This document shows positions 7,939 to 17,289 of a stretch of 64,000 nt of DNA, one piece after another. Source of the stretch: Parapedobacter tibetensis (lineage in GTDB: Bacteria > Bacteroidota > Bacteroidia > Sphingobacteriales > Sphingobacteriaceae); the NCBI RefSeq assembly GCF_024704835.1, contig NZ_JAMXBE010000003.1:310001-374000 (forward strand). The letters are read 5' to 3'. Under the pieces are notes generated by a model. The model did no database searches. It was not told where the DNA came from and saw nothing but the letters and a program-made list of their open reading frames with translations. A program made the translations under genes and the position numbers. How positions within the stretch are numbered: the stretch's first letter is position 1; every line of letters starts with the position of its first letter.

Positions 7939-8301
7939 ATGGTTTTTAAAAAAGTAATTGGTTTTTTAATGGTGGCGGTGATGCTGAGTACTACCCTTAT
8001 AACGGTAGCCAAGCATCGCGTCAGGAGCGCAGCGGCAGGTCTGCTGCAATCGCAGGAATGGGTTTATGACGATAGTGCTTCAGATCCCACCGATCCGGAG
8101 AACTACACGGCCAATACCAATCCGCAAAGTTTGGAGGATTTATGCCAGCAAGATGAAAATATCTGCGGCATCATCGCTCCTACCGATCCGAACAGTTCGC
8201 CAAGCGACCCCAAGCCGCTTATCGATGCTGGATTGCAGGATCGCATCGAACAGGAAAACACGGAAAACGGAGACGTTTTCCTGTTGCCCATGGTCGATTA
8301 A
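7939..8301 (+). CDS. Small exported protein, 120 aa (DUF6520-like)
   Basis: An N-terminal signal segment (VIGFLMVAVMLSTTLITVA) is followed by a Ser/Asp/Asn-rich mature part with two Cys residues (LEDLCQQDENICGIIAP). Small secreted proteins of this shape with a Cys pair often follow MauE-like membrane proteins in Bacteroidota; the family name DUF6520 is my best guess. A strong terminator follows directly, so this is the last gene of its unit. The role is unknown; a substrate or partner of the redox membrane protein is plausible. Confidence 0.6.
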   Translation: MVFKKVIGFLMVAVMLSTTLITVAKHRVRSAAAGLLQSQEWVYDDSASDPTDPENYTANTNPQSLEDLCQQDENICGIIAPTDPNSSPSDPKPLIDAGLQDRIEQENTENGDVFLLPMVD

Positions 8302-8305
8302 AAGT

Positions 8306-8341
8306 AAAGGGAGGCGCCATCCATCTGGCGCCTCCCTTTTT
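8306..8341 (+). terminator. Rho-independent terminator
   Basis: The hairpin has the arms AAAGGGAGGCGCC and GGCGCCTCCCTTT with a 7-nt loop and ends in a T run. It follows the small exported gene by 4 bp and sits before the stop of the convergent SusD gene, so it may serve both. Confidence 0.85.
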
Positions 8342-8352
8342 AATCCTTTGAT

Positions 8353-9726
8353 TTATCTACTGTTTTGCTCCATTCCGGTATGCGCAATCACGCTTTGCGG
8401 AATCAACAATGTATAACGCGGATCGTTGGGTTGCAGTTCATACATTTCGCCATCTATTGCCCTTTTGAGTTTATTTACAAAGCGGGTTTCTTTATTCAGG
8501 CGCCTGAGGTCACCCCAACGGATGCCGCCCCGAAAGGCCAACTCCTTATGCCGCTCAGTTACCACCAGTGCCAATACCTCGTCGGGGTCTTCGGCGGTGT
8601 ACGGACTGAACAGGTCGGCTTCCCATCTTGATGCCAATAACGTATTCAGTGTTTCCAACGCAGAAAAGGCATCACCCAGCCGGGCAAGGCATTCGGCCTT
8701 GGTAAGGTATACCTCATCTGTAGCCAAGCCGCAAAACGGAGTCGTTGCCGTCGTGCTGGTGCCATAGTCTCCAGTAAAGCGATAAGAGCCATCAGCATTT
8801 TGCTTAAAATAGATTTTCCGCCGTAGATCGCCTTCCGCATAGCTGGCATGGAGTTCCGGATTGACTTTCGCCCGGGTATTGGCGAATCCTCCACCACCAT
8901 TGGGTAGCTGCATATGCACCAATACTTCACTATTGAGCACCAGAATGGGCTTGTTGGCCGTGACGCTCAATTCGTTGAAATCCATGAGCGCCTCATTCAG
9001 GGCCAATGACGCTTCAGCTTGTTGTAGGCTGCTTTCATAATCGCCCATAATCAGGTACACCCTCGCCAATGCAGCATGCGCCGCAGCTTTTCCTGGCCGG
9101 GTGGCCACGGGCGTTGTGGCAGGCAACAGGGCCGCCGCGCTTTCCAGATCTTCAACGATCTGCTGGTACGTCTCCGTCAGTGATGTACGCACCGTCGGGG
9201 CTTCAATATTCGCGGTAAGCCGCACCGGTATGCCAAGTAGGCTACCTACGGTTGCAGGGTCGTACGGTGGGGCGAAGAGCTGCGCCAATTGGAAGAAGAG
9301 CCATCCGCGGAAGAACAACGCCGTACCTTTTATGTGATTCCGGTCTGACTCATTGAGGCTTCCCCGAGCAGCGTCATCCACCTCTCCCAATACCACATTG
9401 ACATCAAAAACCTTGGAATATGCACTTCGCCAATCTTGCTCTGCCACCGCTTCGGGGTGCCACATGTACAGGTTTCGGGCATCCTCGTTGCGTGCGTTGA
9501 AATCCGCATCGCTGAGGTAATAATAATCGCTTCCCACATCACCGGAAAAAAGATAATTCATGTTTCTCCCTGTCTCCCCGTCTAAGATGGCCCGGAGGTC
9601 TTTCAATGTGTTGGGGATGGCTAATGAGCGGTCGGGCTTTACATCGAGGTAATCTGCACAGCCCGCCAATAGCACAATACCTATCATGATGCCCATTGCT
9701 GGCAACGTATTCAATCTTTTATTCAT
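8353..9726 (-). CDS. SusD/RagB-family outer-membrane lipoprotein, 457 aa
   Basis: It has a lipoprotein signal with the lipobox LLAGC (Cys23) and then ADYLDVKPDRSLAIPNTLKD, the SusD N-terminal signature. The TPR-like middle contains ALFFRGWLFFQLAQLF and AAAHAALARVYLIMGDYESS, and the C-terminus has the family end RHKELAFRGGIRWGDLRRLN and PNDPRYTLLIPQ. SusD proteins bind the nutrient at the cell surface and hand it to SusC. The gene starts 4 bp after the SusC stop, so the two form an operon. The ligand cannot be deduced. Confidence 0.95.
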   Translation of the reverse strand: MNKRLNTLPAMGIMIGIVLLAGCADYLDVKPDRSLAIPNTLKDLRAILDGETGRNMNYLFSGDVGSDYYYLSDADFNARNEDARNLYMWHPEAVAEQDWRSAYSKVFDVNVVLGEVDDAARGSLNESDRNHIKGTALFFRGWLFFQLAQLFAPPYDPATVGSLLGIPVRLTANIEAPTVRTSLTETYQQIVEDLESAAALLPATTPVATRPGKAAAHAALARVYLIMGDYESSLQQAEASLALNEALMDFNELSVTANKPILVLNSEVLVHMQLPNGGGGFANTRAKVNPELHASYAEGDLRRKIYFKQNADGSYRFTGDYGTSTTATTPFCGLATDEVYLTKAECLARLGDAFSALETLNTLLASRWEADLFSPYTAEDPDEVLALVVTERHKELAFRGGIRWGDLRRLNKETRFVNKLKRAIDGEMYELQPNDPRYTLLIPQSVIAHTGMEQNSR

Positions 9727-9730
9727 GGCA

Positions 9731-12700
9731 CTAAAAATTCAAATTAAAACCTATTGAAACACTAAATGGTTCGGGCATTCTCCGGAAATCAGGGTCAGTA
9801 GCCGACTCGCCCGCCCGCCATAAGATGGGCAGATTCCGTGCGTAGAGTGTGACTGTGGCTGAATGCGCAGGAAGCGCCCGAAAAGAGGCTTTATCCACTC
9901 GATAACTCAGGTTGATGTCCTGCAGCCGGATGTGGTCCCCCTTTTCCACGGTTGCTTCCGAATCACGGTATATCTGATCCCTGCGGCTGTCTGTAGGGTA
10001 TATCATGGAAGGCACGGAAGTATTGACCTCGTCTCCCGGCTGCTGCCATCGCAGATAGTAGTCGGCATGGGCTACTACCCCATTGTTGAGCAGGCTCACA
10101 TAATCTACCGTGGGTCTACGGAAGTAGTATCCCGTACGATAGGTAATATTGGCCGAGAGCACCAAGCCTCGGTATGTCCACGTATTCCGCAAGGAGCCGA
10201 ATGCCCTCGGCATTGCCGAGCCGTGGAACACCAAATCGCCCATTGTCGCGTTGTTGATGATATGTGCGTAATCGGATGACAGTTCTCCGTTTACATATGC
10301 GCGCGGATTGCCATTTTCAGGGTCAAGGCCACCCCAACGGTAACTGACAACATTATAGGCATCGTACCCTTCTATGGGAAGTAGGCTCGCCCCGTTGCCT
10401 ACGTAGGTGCTGGCCCGGCTTCGTTCCACCAAGTATTTTTTGATATCCGTGCGGTTCAGGGAGAGGAAAAAATCCGAGTTCCACCCGAAGGCGCCCTGCA
10501 TGTTACGACTGCTCAGGCTGATATCCCACCCCGTGGTTTTTATTTCTGCCGCGTTACGCGTCAGGTTGTCAAATCCGGTGGTCAGGTCAGCCGGCACCTG
10601 CGAGATCAGGTCTGTGGCATATTTGCTAAAGTATTCGATGCTACCGGTGATCCCGTTGCCCTGCAATCCAAAATCGAGGCCCAGATTGGTTGTCGCCACA
10701 TTCTCCCAACGCAGATCCGCATTGGGCGGATTCACGATAAACGCGTATTGATTTCTTCCCAAGGGCGAAAGTCCGCGGTAGTCGATGGTGGTCACGGCGG
10801 CGATGGTATTATTCACGTTGCCGCTGTGGCCATAGGTAGCACGCATCGACAGCTCGGGCAGCCATTGCCACCCGTAGAAAGGTGCATCAGATAACTTCCA
10901 CTTATATCCGGCAGACCACAGCGGCTTCCATTTGTCGTTTGTGGCCACGCCGAAGAGGTTGGAGGCATCCCTCCGCGCACTTCCCGTAAATACGTGGTTT
11001 GACTTTAGGGTGTAAGACGCATTGGCAAAAACGGAGACAAACCGATTCATCAAACCCGAGAATGTAGGCGCCTGCCCCAACGGGCTATCGAAGCCCATGC
11101 CCCCATAAATGGGATACCGGCTAACCAAGTCGATGGGTTGCGCCAGCATCAGCTCATCGTCATACCCATAGGACGTGGAGGCGTAAGACAGGTTTTCCGC
11201 TTGCCGCACCTCCGCCCCCATCAGCGCGATTAAGCGATGGCTGTTTGCCCAGTCCTTGGAAAAATTCAGTTGGCCGCGTACATTGTGACTTCGGCGATTG
11301 CCTTCCGTCAATTGGAGTATACCACCCAAGGGAAATGGATGGTATGCATCGTCTCCCGAAATCTGGGTGAATCGATTGATCTGATTGCGTGTGTAGAATG
11401 TCTCTTCGCTGCGGTAGTTTCTATCGACGGTTTGCTGGTGCTGGTATTGGTACCGCACTTCGGCGTTTAGTGAGGGGATGATCTGGTATTTTGCTGATAG
11501 GTTCATCAATACATCACTTACCCGTATCGTATGGTCGGCCAAGTCGATTTCCGCCAACGGCCGGTAGTGCCAATCGAGCAATTTGCCCTGACCCACCGTA
11601 TCCACAAACCCCAACCGGTAATACTGCTCGATGATGGCCGGGCGCCCATCGTCATCCATTAAGCGGGCATACGGATATATGGTTCCGCTCGTTCCCGTCC
11701 GTAGGTCGCCCAATCCATTATTTTCCCTTAGGCTATTGGCATACACCATACCAGCCTGTATTTCGAGGTTCTTTACCGGTTTGAAGGTGCTTTGTGTCCG
11801 CAGGGTAATCCGTTGGTAGCCATCGCCTACCTGCTGTGCGATGGACTTATCCAGCCCACCGGAGATAAGGTAGCTCAATCGGTCGCTACCGCCATTCATG
11901 TTCAGCGCATACTGCTGCGCCACGGGCCGCTGATATATGTACTCCATCAGATCCCTGCGGATGTCCCGTGTGCGGAGTTCGGCCAGCATGCTTTCTGCCT
12001 GTCCTCCGGTGATGAGACCCTGCCGCTGACGCTCCATGATTTCCACGGCGGGCGTAATTACCGGCCACGTCACCGTGTTGCCTAGATCATTGTCAAAGGC
12101 CCCTTGGTCAAACAGGAAGCGTTCGATATCGATGAAATCTGCAGGAGCCATTTGAGGCAGGTAATAAAGGTCTGGACGATCCTGAATAGACACATTGGCG
12201 CTTGCAGCAATCGCAAACGGTTTATTCAGCATGCCTTTTTTGGTGGTGATGACTACCACACCATTTCCAGCACGCGCACCCCAAATAGAAGCCGCCGCAG
12301 CATCTTTGAGGAAAGTGATGCTTTCCACGTCGTTCGGGTTGATATTCAGGATATCGCCTTCATAAGGGAAATCGTCTACTATGATCAGCGGCTGGGCGAT
12401 GGTCGGTGAAATGGTGCTCAGCCCCCGGATGCTAAACGCCATGTTATTGCCTGCACGCTTATCGAAGAGCGTGCCCGGTACCAGCCCATCCAGCCTGCTG
12501 ATTACATCCTGGCTGATCTGCCGGTTGAACAGCTCGTTGGATACCACTTCAAATGAGCCGGTGAGCCGTTCCCTTGGCAGGGTCTGGTATCCGGTAGATA
12601 CCTGTACCTCCTCGATGGTATTTGCCTTTGGTGCCATCGCAATGGATAGCGACTGCCTTGGCGGGAGCGCGATGGTGGTGTCTACCGCATGGTATCCAAT

Positions 12701-12922
12701 ATGCGATATCAAGAGCGTCGCCTGCCCGCCGTCCTGTGAGATGATGGCAAAGCGGCCCTTTTCGTCGGTAACGGCGCCAACTTGGTCCTTGCTGAACTTG
12801 ATGGACACACCTTGTATGGGTGCGCTTGAATTTTTATCCATTACGGTGCCGGTGATGCGATATTGGGCATATAGCGATGCCTGAGCGAGCAGCATCAGCA
12901 CGATGAGTGTATGTTTCAGCAT
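9731..12922 (-). CDS. SusC/RagA-family TonB-dependent receptor, 1063 aa
   Basis: It has a signal peptide (MLKHTLIVLMLLAQASLYAQ), a carboxypeptidase-regulatory-like domain (about 22-105), and a plug (about 110-230) with the signatures FSIRGLSTISPTIAQPLIIV and ITFLKDAAAASIWGARAGNG. A 22-strand barrel fills the rest and ends FSVSIGFNLNF. The length is normal for the family. It lies between an upstream thioredoxin-like gene (3-bp gap) and SusD (4-bp gap). There is no STN domain on this receptor, but the C-terminus of the upstream protein carries a DUF3738/STN-like domain. Confidence 0.96.
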   Translation of the reverse strand: MLKHTLIVLMLLAQASLYAQYRITGTVMDKNSSAPIQGVSIKFSKDQVGAVTDEKGRFAIISQDGGQATLLISHIGYHAVDTTIALPPRQSLSIAMAPKANTIEEVQVSTGYQTLPRERLTGSFEVVSNELFNRQISQDVISRLDGLVPGTLFDKRAGNNMAFSIRGLSTISPTIAQPLIIVDDFPYEGDILNINPNDVESITFLKDAAAASIWGARAGNGVVVITTKKGMLNKPFAIAASANVSIQDRPDLYYLPQMAPADFIDIERFLFDQGAFDNDLGNTVTWPVITPAVEIMERQRQGLITGGQAESMLAELRTRDIRRDLMEYIYQRPVAQQYALNMNGGSDRLSYLISGGLDKSIAQQVGDGYQRITLRTQSTFKPVKNLEIQAGMVYANSLRENNGLGDLRTGTSGTIYPYARLMDDDGRPAIIEQYYRLGFVDTVGQGKLLDWHYRPLAEIDLADHTIRVSDVLMNLSAKYQIIPSLNAEVRYQYQHQQTVDRNYRSEETFYTRNQINRFTQISGDDAYHPFPLGGILQLTEGNRRSHNVRGQLNFSKDWANSHRLIALMGAEVRQAENLSYASTSYGYDDELMLAQPIDLVSRYPIYGGMGFDSPLGQAPTFSGLMNRFVSVFANASYTLKSNHVFTGSARRDASNLFGVATNDKWKPLWSAGYKWKLSDAPFYGWQWLPELSMRATYGHSGNVNNTIAAVTTIDYRGLSPLGRNQYAFIVNPPNADLRWENVATTNLGLDFGLQGNGITGSIEYFSKYATDLISQVPADLTTGFDNLTRNAAEIKTTGWDISLSSRNMQGAFGWNSDFFLSLNRTDIKKYLVERSRASTYVGNGASLLPIEGYDAYNVVSYRWGGLDPENGNPRAYVNGELSSDYAHIINNATMGDLVFHGSAMPRAFGSLRNTWTYRGLVLSANITYRTGYYFRRPTVDYVSLLNNGVVAHADYYLRWQQPGDEVNTSVPSMIYPTDSRRDQIYRDSEATVEKGDHIRLQDINLSYRVDKASFRALPAHSATVTLYARNLPILWRAGESATDPDFRRMPEPFSVSIGFNLNF

Positions 12923-12925
12923 GAT

Positions 12926-14488
12926 TTATTGGGTTTGGGTTGAAGAATATGTATATCCGATATCCGAAAGAGTCGGCGACTGCCCCTCATGCGGAAATCC
13001 GGTCTCCGTAAGCACGAACATGTCCATTTCGCGGTCTACCCACTGTAGTGCGAGCCCTTTGGCTTGCAGCATGGTATTGATGGCATCTAACGTAGCTCCA
13101 TGGGGTGTAGGAAAATCGAGGTTGAATCGGCCGTCGTATCCGGTTTCGTTCAGGATGACCGGAAGCGGCTCGGCCGTGATCCGATTGAGCAGCCCTACCA
13201 TGTCCGCAAACTTGCCGTTCCGTATATACGTATCCACGCCATTCGGCAACGCCCCCATTTGGCTTATTTTATCAAAAAAGCGGCTATCCATCTTGCCTTC
13301 CACCACGATTTGCCGCTCGCCTGTTTCGCGGGCGGCAAATTCGGTCGAGCCATTGGTTTTTACCAAGGCGAGGCATCTCACCGTCCTCGGCGCAATGCGG
13401 CCATTTAGGCCGAGGTAGGCGTCCAAGTCTATACGCATTTTGGCCAATTGGTCTTTTTTGGCCATACCGATTGGCATCACACACTCGTACGTATAGAAAT
13501 TCGACCGCCGTTGGTCAATATCCCAGTAGTGCTTCGCTACAAATACATACCGATGGGGCAAAGCGGCCTCTAGGATTCGGCGCTTGGGATCAAGCGGCAG
13601 TGGCGAGCCGAGTGCCGTGGTATATAGCTTCGCAACGGAGGTGTTCGTCACCGTGTAGTGCATGAGCCGTTGTGCGGAATCAACGGAGCGTTTCATCGTG
13701 TGGGTTATCCCATCGATAAAGCCACTGACGGCACTGTAGTAGACATTGCCATTTATCCTTGTGTCGCTATACGCACTGGCTACATCCATCAGCGGGCGGC
13801 TTAGTCCCTCACGCTTCAATGGTATATACACATCTTGGCTGCCGGCCGCCAGCTTGGCAATGAGTGAGTCGTTCAGGTATTCCGCTTGCGTGATGGTCCG
13901 TATCCTGCCATGCTGGTCTATCAACACGAGGTGAGGCAGCGTCTGCGTGGGGAAGGTGTGGCGAAGCGTTTGGTCTTGCACTATGGAGGATATGGAAAGC
14001 GTCTTTAGCCGTGCATTATTGTTGAGGAATCGGGCCACGTAATCGCGTTTTTCGGGCGTTACGGGGAGTACTGCCAATGCTCCGCCAGATTTATTTGCTA
14101 ACCCGTGGAGGTAGGGCATATTAAATATGCAGGTGGTGCAATACGTTCCCCAAAAATCCAGTATAATCAGCTTACCTCGGTAATCATTAAGCGTAATCGT
14201 CTCTTTCTTTTCCGGTTGGTTTACCACCTGTAAGGGCAAGTGCCAGAGGTATTCGGGGATGGTATCCCCAATTTGCAGGGGTTTGATGCTATCATTCAAA
14301 TCGCCCGCTAACGCAGGCCCCAAGGGATCGGGGCGCTGCGAGCGAGCTTCTGCACACATGATTGCTGTTGCGACTAATAGCAGCAGATTGCATGTTATTA
14401 GCCTTATGGGAGTTCGCGTAAAGCGAAATGTTCTTATTGCGTTTAGCCAGAGAAATGCCGGCAGCCACTGGTTGAGAGCTGCCAACAT
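12926..14488 (-). CDS. Thioredoxin-like protein with C-terminal DUF3738 (TIGR03435-type) domain, 520 aa
   Basis: The start ATG at 14488 gives MLAALNQWLPAFLWL and an N-terminal membrane/signal segment ending near residue 48. A TlpA-like thioredoxin fold follows (about 80-215) with GKLIILDFWGTYCTTCIFNM; the redox motif is CTTC. The C-terminal 90 residues (ADMVGLLNRITAEPLPVILN, ETGYDGRFNLDFPTP, ALQWVDREMDMFVL) match the DUF3738 pattern of TIGR03435 proteins. Members of this type precede SusC/SusD pairs in Sphingobacteriaceae, to my recollection. The cell location should be inner membrane/periplasm. A reductive or peptide-processing role in the nutrient pathway is inference. Confidence 0.85.
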   Translation of the reverse strand: MLAALNQWLPAFLWLNAIRTFRFTRTPIRLITCNLLLLVATAIMCAEARSQRPDPLGPALAGDLNDSIKPLQIGDTIPEYLWHLPLQVVNQPEKKETITLNDYRGKLIILDFWGTYCTTCIFNMPYLHGLANKSGGALAVLPVTPEKRDYVARFLNNNARLKTLSISSIVQDQTLRHTFPTQTLPHLVLIDQHGRIRTITQAEYLNDSLIAKLAAGSQDVYIPLKREGLSRPLMDVASAYSDTRINGNVYYSAVSGFIDGITHTMKRSVDSAQRLMHYTVTNTSVAKLYTTALGSPLPLDPKRRILEAALPHRYVFVAKHYWDIDQRRSNFYTYECVMPIGMAKKDQLAKMRIDLDAYLGLNGRIAPRTVRCLALVKTNGSTEFAARETGERQIVVEGKMDSRFFDKISQMGALPNGVDTYIRNGKFADMVGLLNRITAEPLPVILNETGYDGRFNLDFPTPHGATLDAINTMLQAKGLALQWVDREMDMFVLTETGFPHEGQSPTLSDIGYTYSSTQTQ

Positions 14489-15512
14489 CTTGTTGTATAC
14501 ACACAAATATAAAACGGATGATTGACATTTAAAAGCAAAAAAGTCAAAAAAACCAGATCGTTTGCGGTTCGTCTTTGTAATCCCCTCTGTTTTTACCGTG
14601 CTTTGGCAATTTTGGGATGGTATATTACCGGCACGGTTAAAAGTGGATACATAGGGATGTATTGGGCCCCAAGTAGGGGGCTTTCTATTGATTTTTGTTT
14701 GGTTTCTATGTTTGATTAGGGCATAGCCCTCCCCAAAGCGTAAAATTCGCTCCATTGGTAGTTGGTTACTAACGGTTTAAAAAACATTAATTTCATAAAC
14801 CGACCCCCGCGCCAACGGAAAAATCATCGAAAATTTGCAAATTAACAGAGAAGCATCTACCTTTAGGGTGTCAAGACCAATAAGTGATCATCTACTCCGA
14901 ACCTAAGCAAACAACGAAGTTTCCTTTGGCGGGGTCGGTGCTACCGGGTAGCGGCCGATAGCTTTTTTGCTATTGGCAAGCATGGCTTAGCGCCCATGCT
15001 TTTTGCTGCCCGATGTTTATCGGCTTGCCCTTATTCGGGGGCACATATGATATTTTTTGTAAGTGCCTTGAAAGTAACTATGCGCAGCCGTGAGGTTGAG
15101 CGCAATCGTGTAGTTCCGGCAACGGTGTTGCGGGGATAACGGATTTGGAAGTTTGGGATTTTCGTTTTCATAATTTTAGGTTTTGAAAACGAGTCGCGAG
15201 GGGAATTGGGCTCTAATTGATACGGAATTAGGCTCTACTCCCCACCCCAAGTGTCTAACGTTTGAACGTGGATCACGGCAAAGCCCAATATCCGCATCAA
15301 GCACAAAGATATACTTTATGCGAGATAAAGGGCATATTTTTACCGTCCCGAGTTCAAAAAAGCGTTAGACAGGGTCGAGACTCTTAAGCTTTCTATCGTA
15401 TTACGATGACATTTTAGCTTTCATAATTGACGATTAATATTATAACTATCTGCAAATATAGTAATTGTGTTTTAATGTGTAGTATTAAAAATACAATATA
15501 GTTTATAACTAA
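14489..15512. other. Long intergenic region (about 1 kb) at the left edge of the accessory region
   Basis: No gene with good support lies here; frames are short. It contains the promoter side of the thioredoxin gene and a hairpin at 14978-15004. The right half (from about 15400) becomes AT-rich, where the accessory genes begin. A structured RNA in 14880-15180 is possible because several GC-rich complementary stretches occur, but no RNA family was recognised. No tRNA-like attachment site was seen. Confidence 0.4.
14978..15004 (+). terminator. Possible terminator-like hairpin in the 1-kb gap
   Basis: AAGCATGG-loop-CCATGCTT followed by TTT makes an 8-bp stem with a T run. No gene ends just before it on the plus strand, so it may close an unrecognised small RNA. 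Confidence 0.35.
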
Positions 15513-16016
15513 TTGATAATAAGATATAAAAAATTGAAACCTGAAAACAAGAAAGGCCGAGAATTACATAAGTTTCTTCTAAAAATCGATAAAAATTATC
15601 AAAGCATCATTATTGCTGCTGGTCATTTGAATGAAGGCCAGGTCGCTGCAGTGATCAAGAAGGAGCGCTTGAAAATCTACGGGAAAGAGTTTTATTATTC
15701 TATAGTAGACGTCGAAGGCGAAATAGATGATGCGTGCCATCAGATTTTTGGGGACATTGAATTACCAAACTTCATAAAGCCGATTGGGAAAAGCCCTAAA
15801 AAGACAAGATTAGCAAATTATCTTGAGCAGTTTGTCGTCGAACAAAGAGATATAGCTGTGAGGATAGATACTGCCCCAAATAGTTTCAGCCACTTTGTTA
15901 GCGGGGAAAGGGAGATTTTTGCTTACAAGGTCTATCTTATCGCAAAGGCACATAACAGGAAACCGAGTGAGGCATTTGAATTTTTGTACGGCCCTAATGG
16001 GATTGGGAGGGTTTAA
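15513..16016 (+). CDS. Hypothetical protein with C-terminal helix-turn-helix-like region, 167 aa
   Basis: The frame opens with TTG at 15513 (no ATG nearby), so the exact start is uncertain. The N-terminal 90 residues (KKLKPENKKGRELHKFLLKI) are unknown. The C-terminal part RLANYLEQFVVEQRDIAVRI followed by NSFSHFVSGEREIFAYKVYL reads like an XRE-type helix-turn-helix. The gene sits 25 bp upstream of a DUF1016 nuclease gene, an arrangement seen for mobile-element or defence-associated pairs. It may be a regulator or an antitoxin-like factor. Confidence 0.55.
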   Translation: MIIRYKKLKPENKKGRELHKFLLKIDKNYQSIIIAAGHLNEGQVAAVIKKERLKIYGKEFYYSIVDVEGEIDDACHQIFGDIELPNFIKPIGKSPKKTRLANYLEQFVVEQRDIAVRIDTAPNSFSHFVSGEREIFAYKVYLIAKAHNRKPSEAFEFLYGPNGIGRV

Positions 16017-16041
16017 CGGAGCGTGTAGACTAATATAGCGT

Positions 16042-17085
16042 ATGGAAATCACAGTCGAATATAAAACCTGGATTGCCGAAGTCAAAACGAAAGTTCGATC
16101 GTCGCAGATTAAAGCTGCGTTGGCTGTCAATTCAGAATTGATAGGTTTCTATTGGGAGTTAGGGCGGATGATTACTGAAATGCAAGCCCGGTTTCAGTGG
16201 GGAGATAAGGTTATAGACCGAGCGTCTAACGATTTGAAAGAAGAATTTCCAGATATGAATGGCTTGTCCCCGCGCAACCTAAAATACTGTAGGCAATTTT
16301 ATCAATTTTATCATACGTCAATTGGGCAACAGGTTGTTGCCCAATTGTCCAACAACCTGTTGGATAAGACTCCATGGGGGCATAACATATTGATATTCAG
16401 CAAATCAAAAGATGTTGAGGAAGCTCGATTCTATTTACAACAGACGATAGAAAACAATTGGAGTAGGGATACGCTGGCATTGCAACTGAAGTCTAATTTG
16501 TACGAGCGAAATGGGAAGGCTATCACGAATTTCAAGTATACGCTACCCGAACCGGTATCCGATCTGGCCCAGCAGACCTTGAAAGATCCGTATGTGTTCG
16601 ATTTCATTACGATGGCTAAGTCCTATAAAGAAAGAGACATCGAAAACCAGCTTATCCAACACATCACAAAGTTCTTGTTGGAACTTGGCAAAGGTTTCGC
16701 GTTCATAGGGCGGCAGTACCATTTGGTCGTCGGTGAGAATGACTACTACCTCGACCTGTTGTTTTATCATACTAGGCTTAAATGCTATACAGTGGTGGAA
16801 ATTAAAAATACGGCCTTCATCCCCGAGTATGCGGGTAAGTTGAATTTTTATCTTTCGGCTGTGGATAGCCTAGTCAAGCTTCCGGACGACAATCCGACCA
16901 TCGGCATCTTACTGTGCCGTGACAAGAATAATATCGAAGCCGAATTTGCACTTCGCGATATCAATAAGCCGATGGGAGTGAGTGAGTTTCAACTCGCCGA
17001 AGTGCTCCCTGATAATTTGAAGTCTAGCTTACCTAGCGTTGAGGAACTGGAAGAACAGTTAAAAAAAATGGATGAAGAGGAATAA
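16042..17085 (+). CDS. DUF1016 (YhcG-type) PDDEXK nuclease-domain protein, 347 aa
   Basis: The N-terminal DUF1016 domain (about 5-150) has VNSELIGFYWELGRMITEMQ, GWGDK-like QWGDKVIDRASNDLKEEFP and GLSPRNLKYCRQFYQFY. The C-terminal YhcG nuclease domain has DYYLDLLFYHTRLKCYTVVE followed by IKNTAFIPEYAGKLNFYLSA; the catalytic pattern is D-L-L-F-Y-H and E-I-K. The family is widespread in mobile DNA, and its biological role is poorly known. The linker region holds an unusual 12-bp inverted repeat (16319-16347). Two remnants of the same family lie at 17110 and 35957. Confidence 0.92.
   Translation: MEITVEYKTWIAEVKTKVRSSQIKAALAVNSELIGFYWELGRMITEMQARFQWGDKVIDRASNDLKEEFPDMNGLSPRNLKYCRQFYQFYHTSIGQQVVAQLSNNLLDKTPWGHNILIFSKSKDVEEARFYLQQTIENNWSRDTLALQLKSNLYERNGKAITNFKYTLPEPVSDLAQQTLKDPYVFDFITMAKSYKERDIENQLIQHITKFLLELGKGFAFIGRQYHLVVGENDYYLDLLFYHTRLKCYTVVEIKNTAFIPEYAGKLNFYLSAVDSLVKLPDDNPTIGILLCRDKNNIEAEFALRDINKPMGVSEFQLAEVLPDNLKSSLPSVEELEEQLKKMDEEE
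16319..16347. repeat. Perfect inverted repeat inside the DUF1016 gene
   Basis: CAATTGGGCAAC, a 5-nt loop and GTTGCCCAATTG form a perfect hairpin. A second overlapping inversion (ACAGGTTGTT with AACAACCTGT) extends to about 16360. The encoded residues (IGQQVVAQLSNNLLDKT) lie before the conserved PWGHNI motif, a variable linker in this family. Confidence 0.7.
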
Positions 17086-17109
17086 CTAGTACATGACAGG
17101 AAAAAAACA

Positions 17110-17281
17110 GATGCGTAACGAAATTCTGCCGAACAAGCGGACAACCTATGGAAAACAGATTGTGTAGACAGTGTCTACACAATTAGAAAGTAGATACGGG
17201 CGGGATTTTGAAGGGAAAAACCTCAGACGGATGCTCCAATTTGCAGAACAATTCGTCGACGAGCAAATTGTCGTGACAGTG
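17110..17281 (+). pseudogene. DUF1016 N-terminal domain remnant with internal stop
   Basis: The frame from ATG 17110 reads MRNEILPNKRTTYGKQIV, stop, TVSTQLESRYGRDFEGKNLR, then RMLQFAEQFVDEQIVVTV. This matches the usual DUF1016 segment in which Lys-Arg, Tyr-Gly-Lys and LRRMLQFAE are conserved, but with a TAG in the middle and a TAA at the end. Only about 55 residues remain. The TAG lies within a perfect palindrome (17159-17183). Directly after it comes the remnant of an ORF6N gene. Confidence 0.8.
17159..17183. repeat. Perfect 11-bp-arm palindrome carrying a nonsense codon
   Basis: ATTGTGTAGAC, the loop AGT, and GTCTACACAAT are exact inverse complements. The left arm contains the TAG that breaks the DUF1016 remnant. 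Confidence 0.75.
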
Positions 17282-17289
17282 TAACGACA

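Noticed and set aside
12381-14755. Plus-strand frames inside the SusC and thioredoxin genes, and the N-terminal extension of the thioredoxin frame to 14755
   Set aside because: These are shadows of the minus-strand genes. The extension (MERILRFGEGYALIKH...) lacks protein-like composition and precedes the natural membrane/signal segment that starts at 14488.
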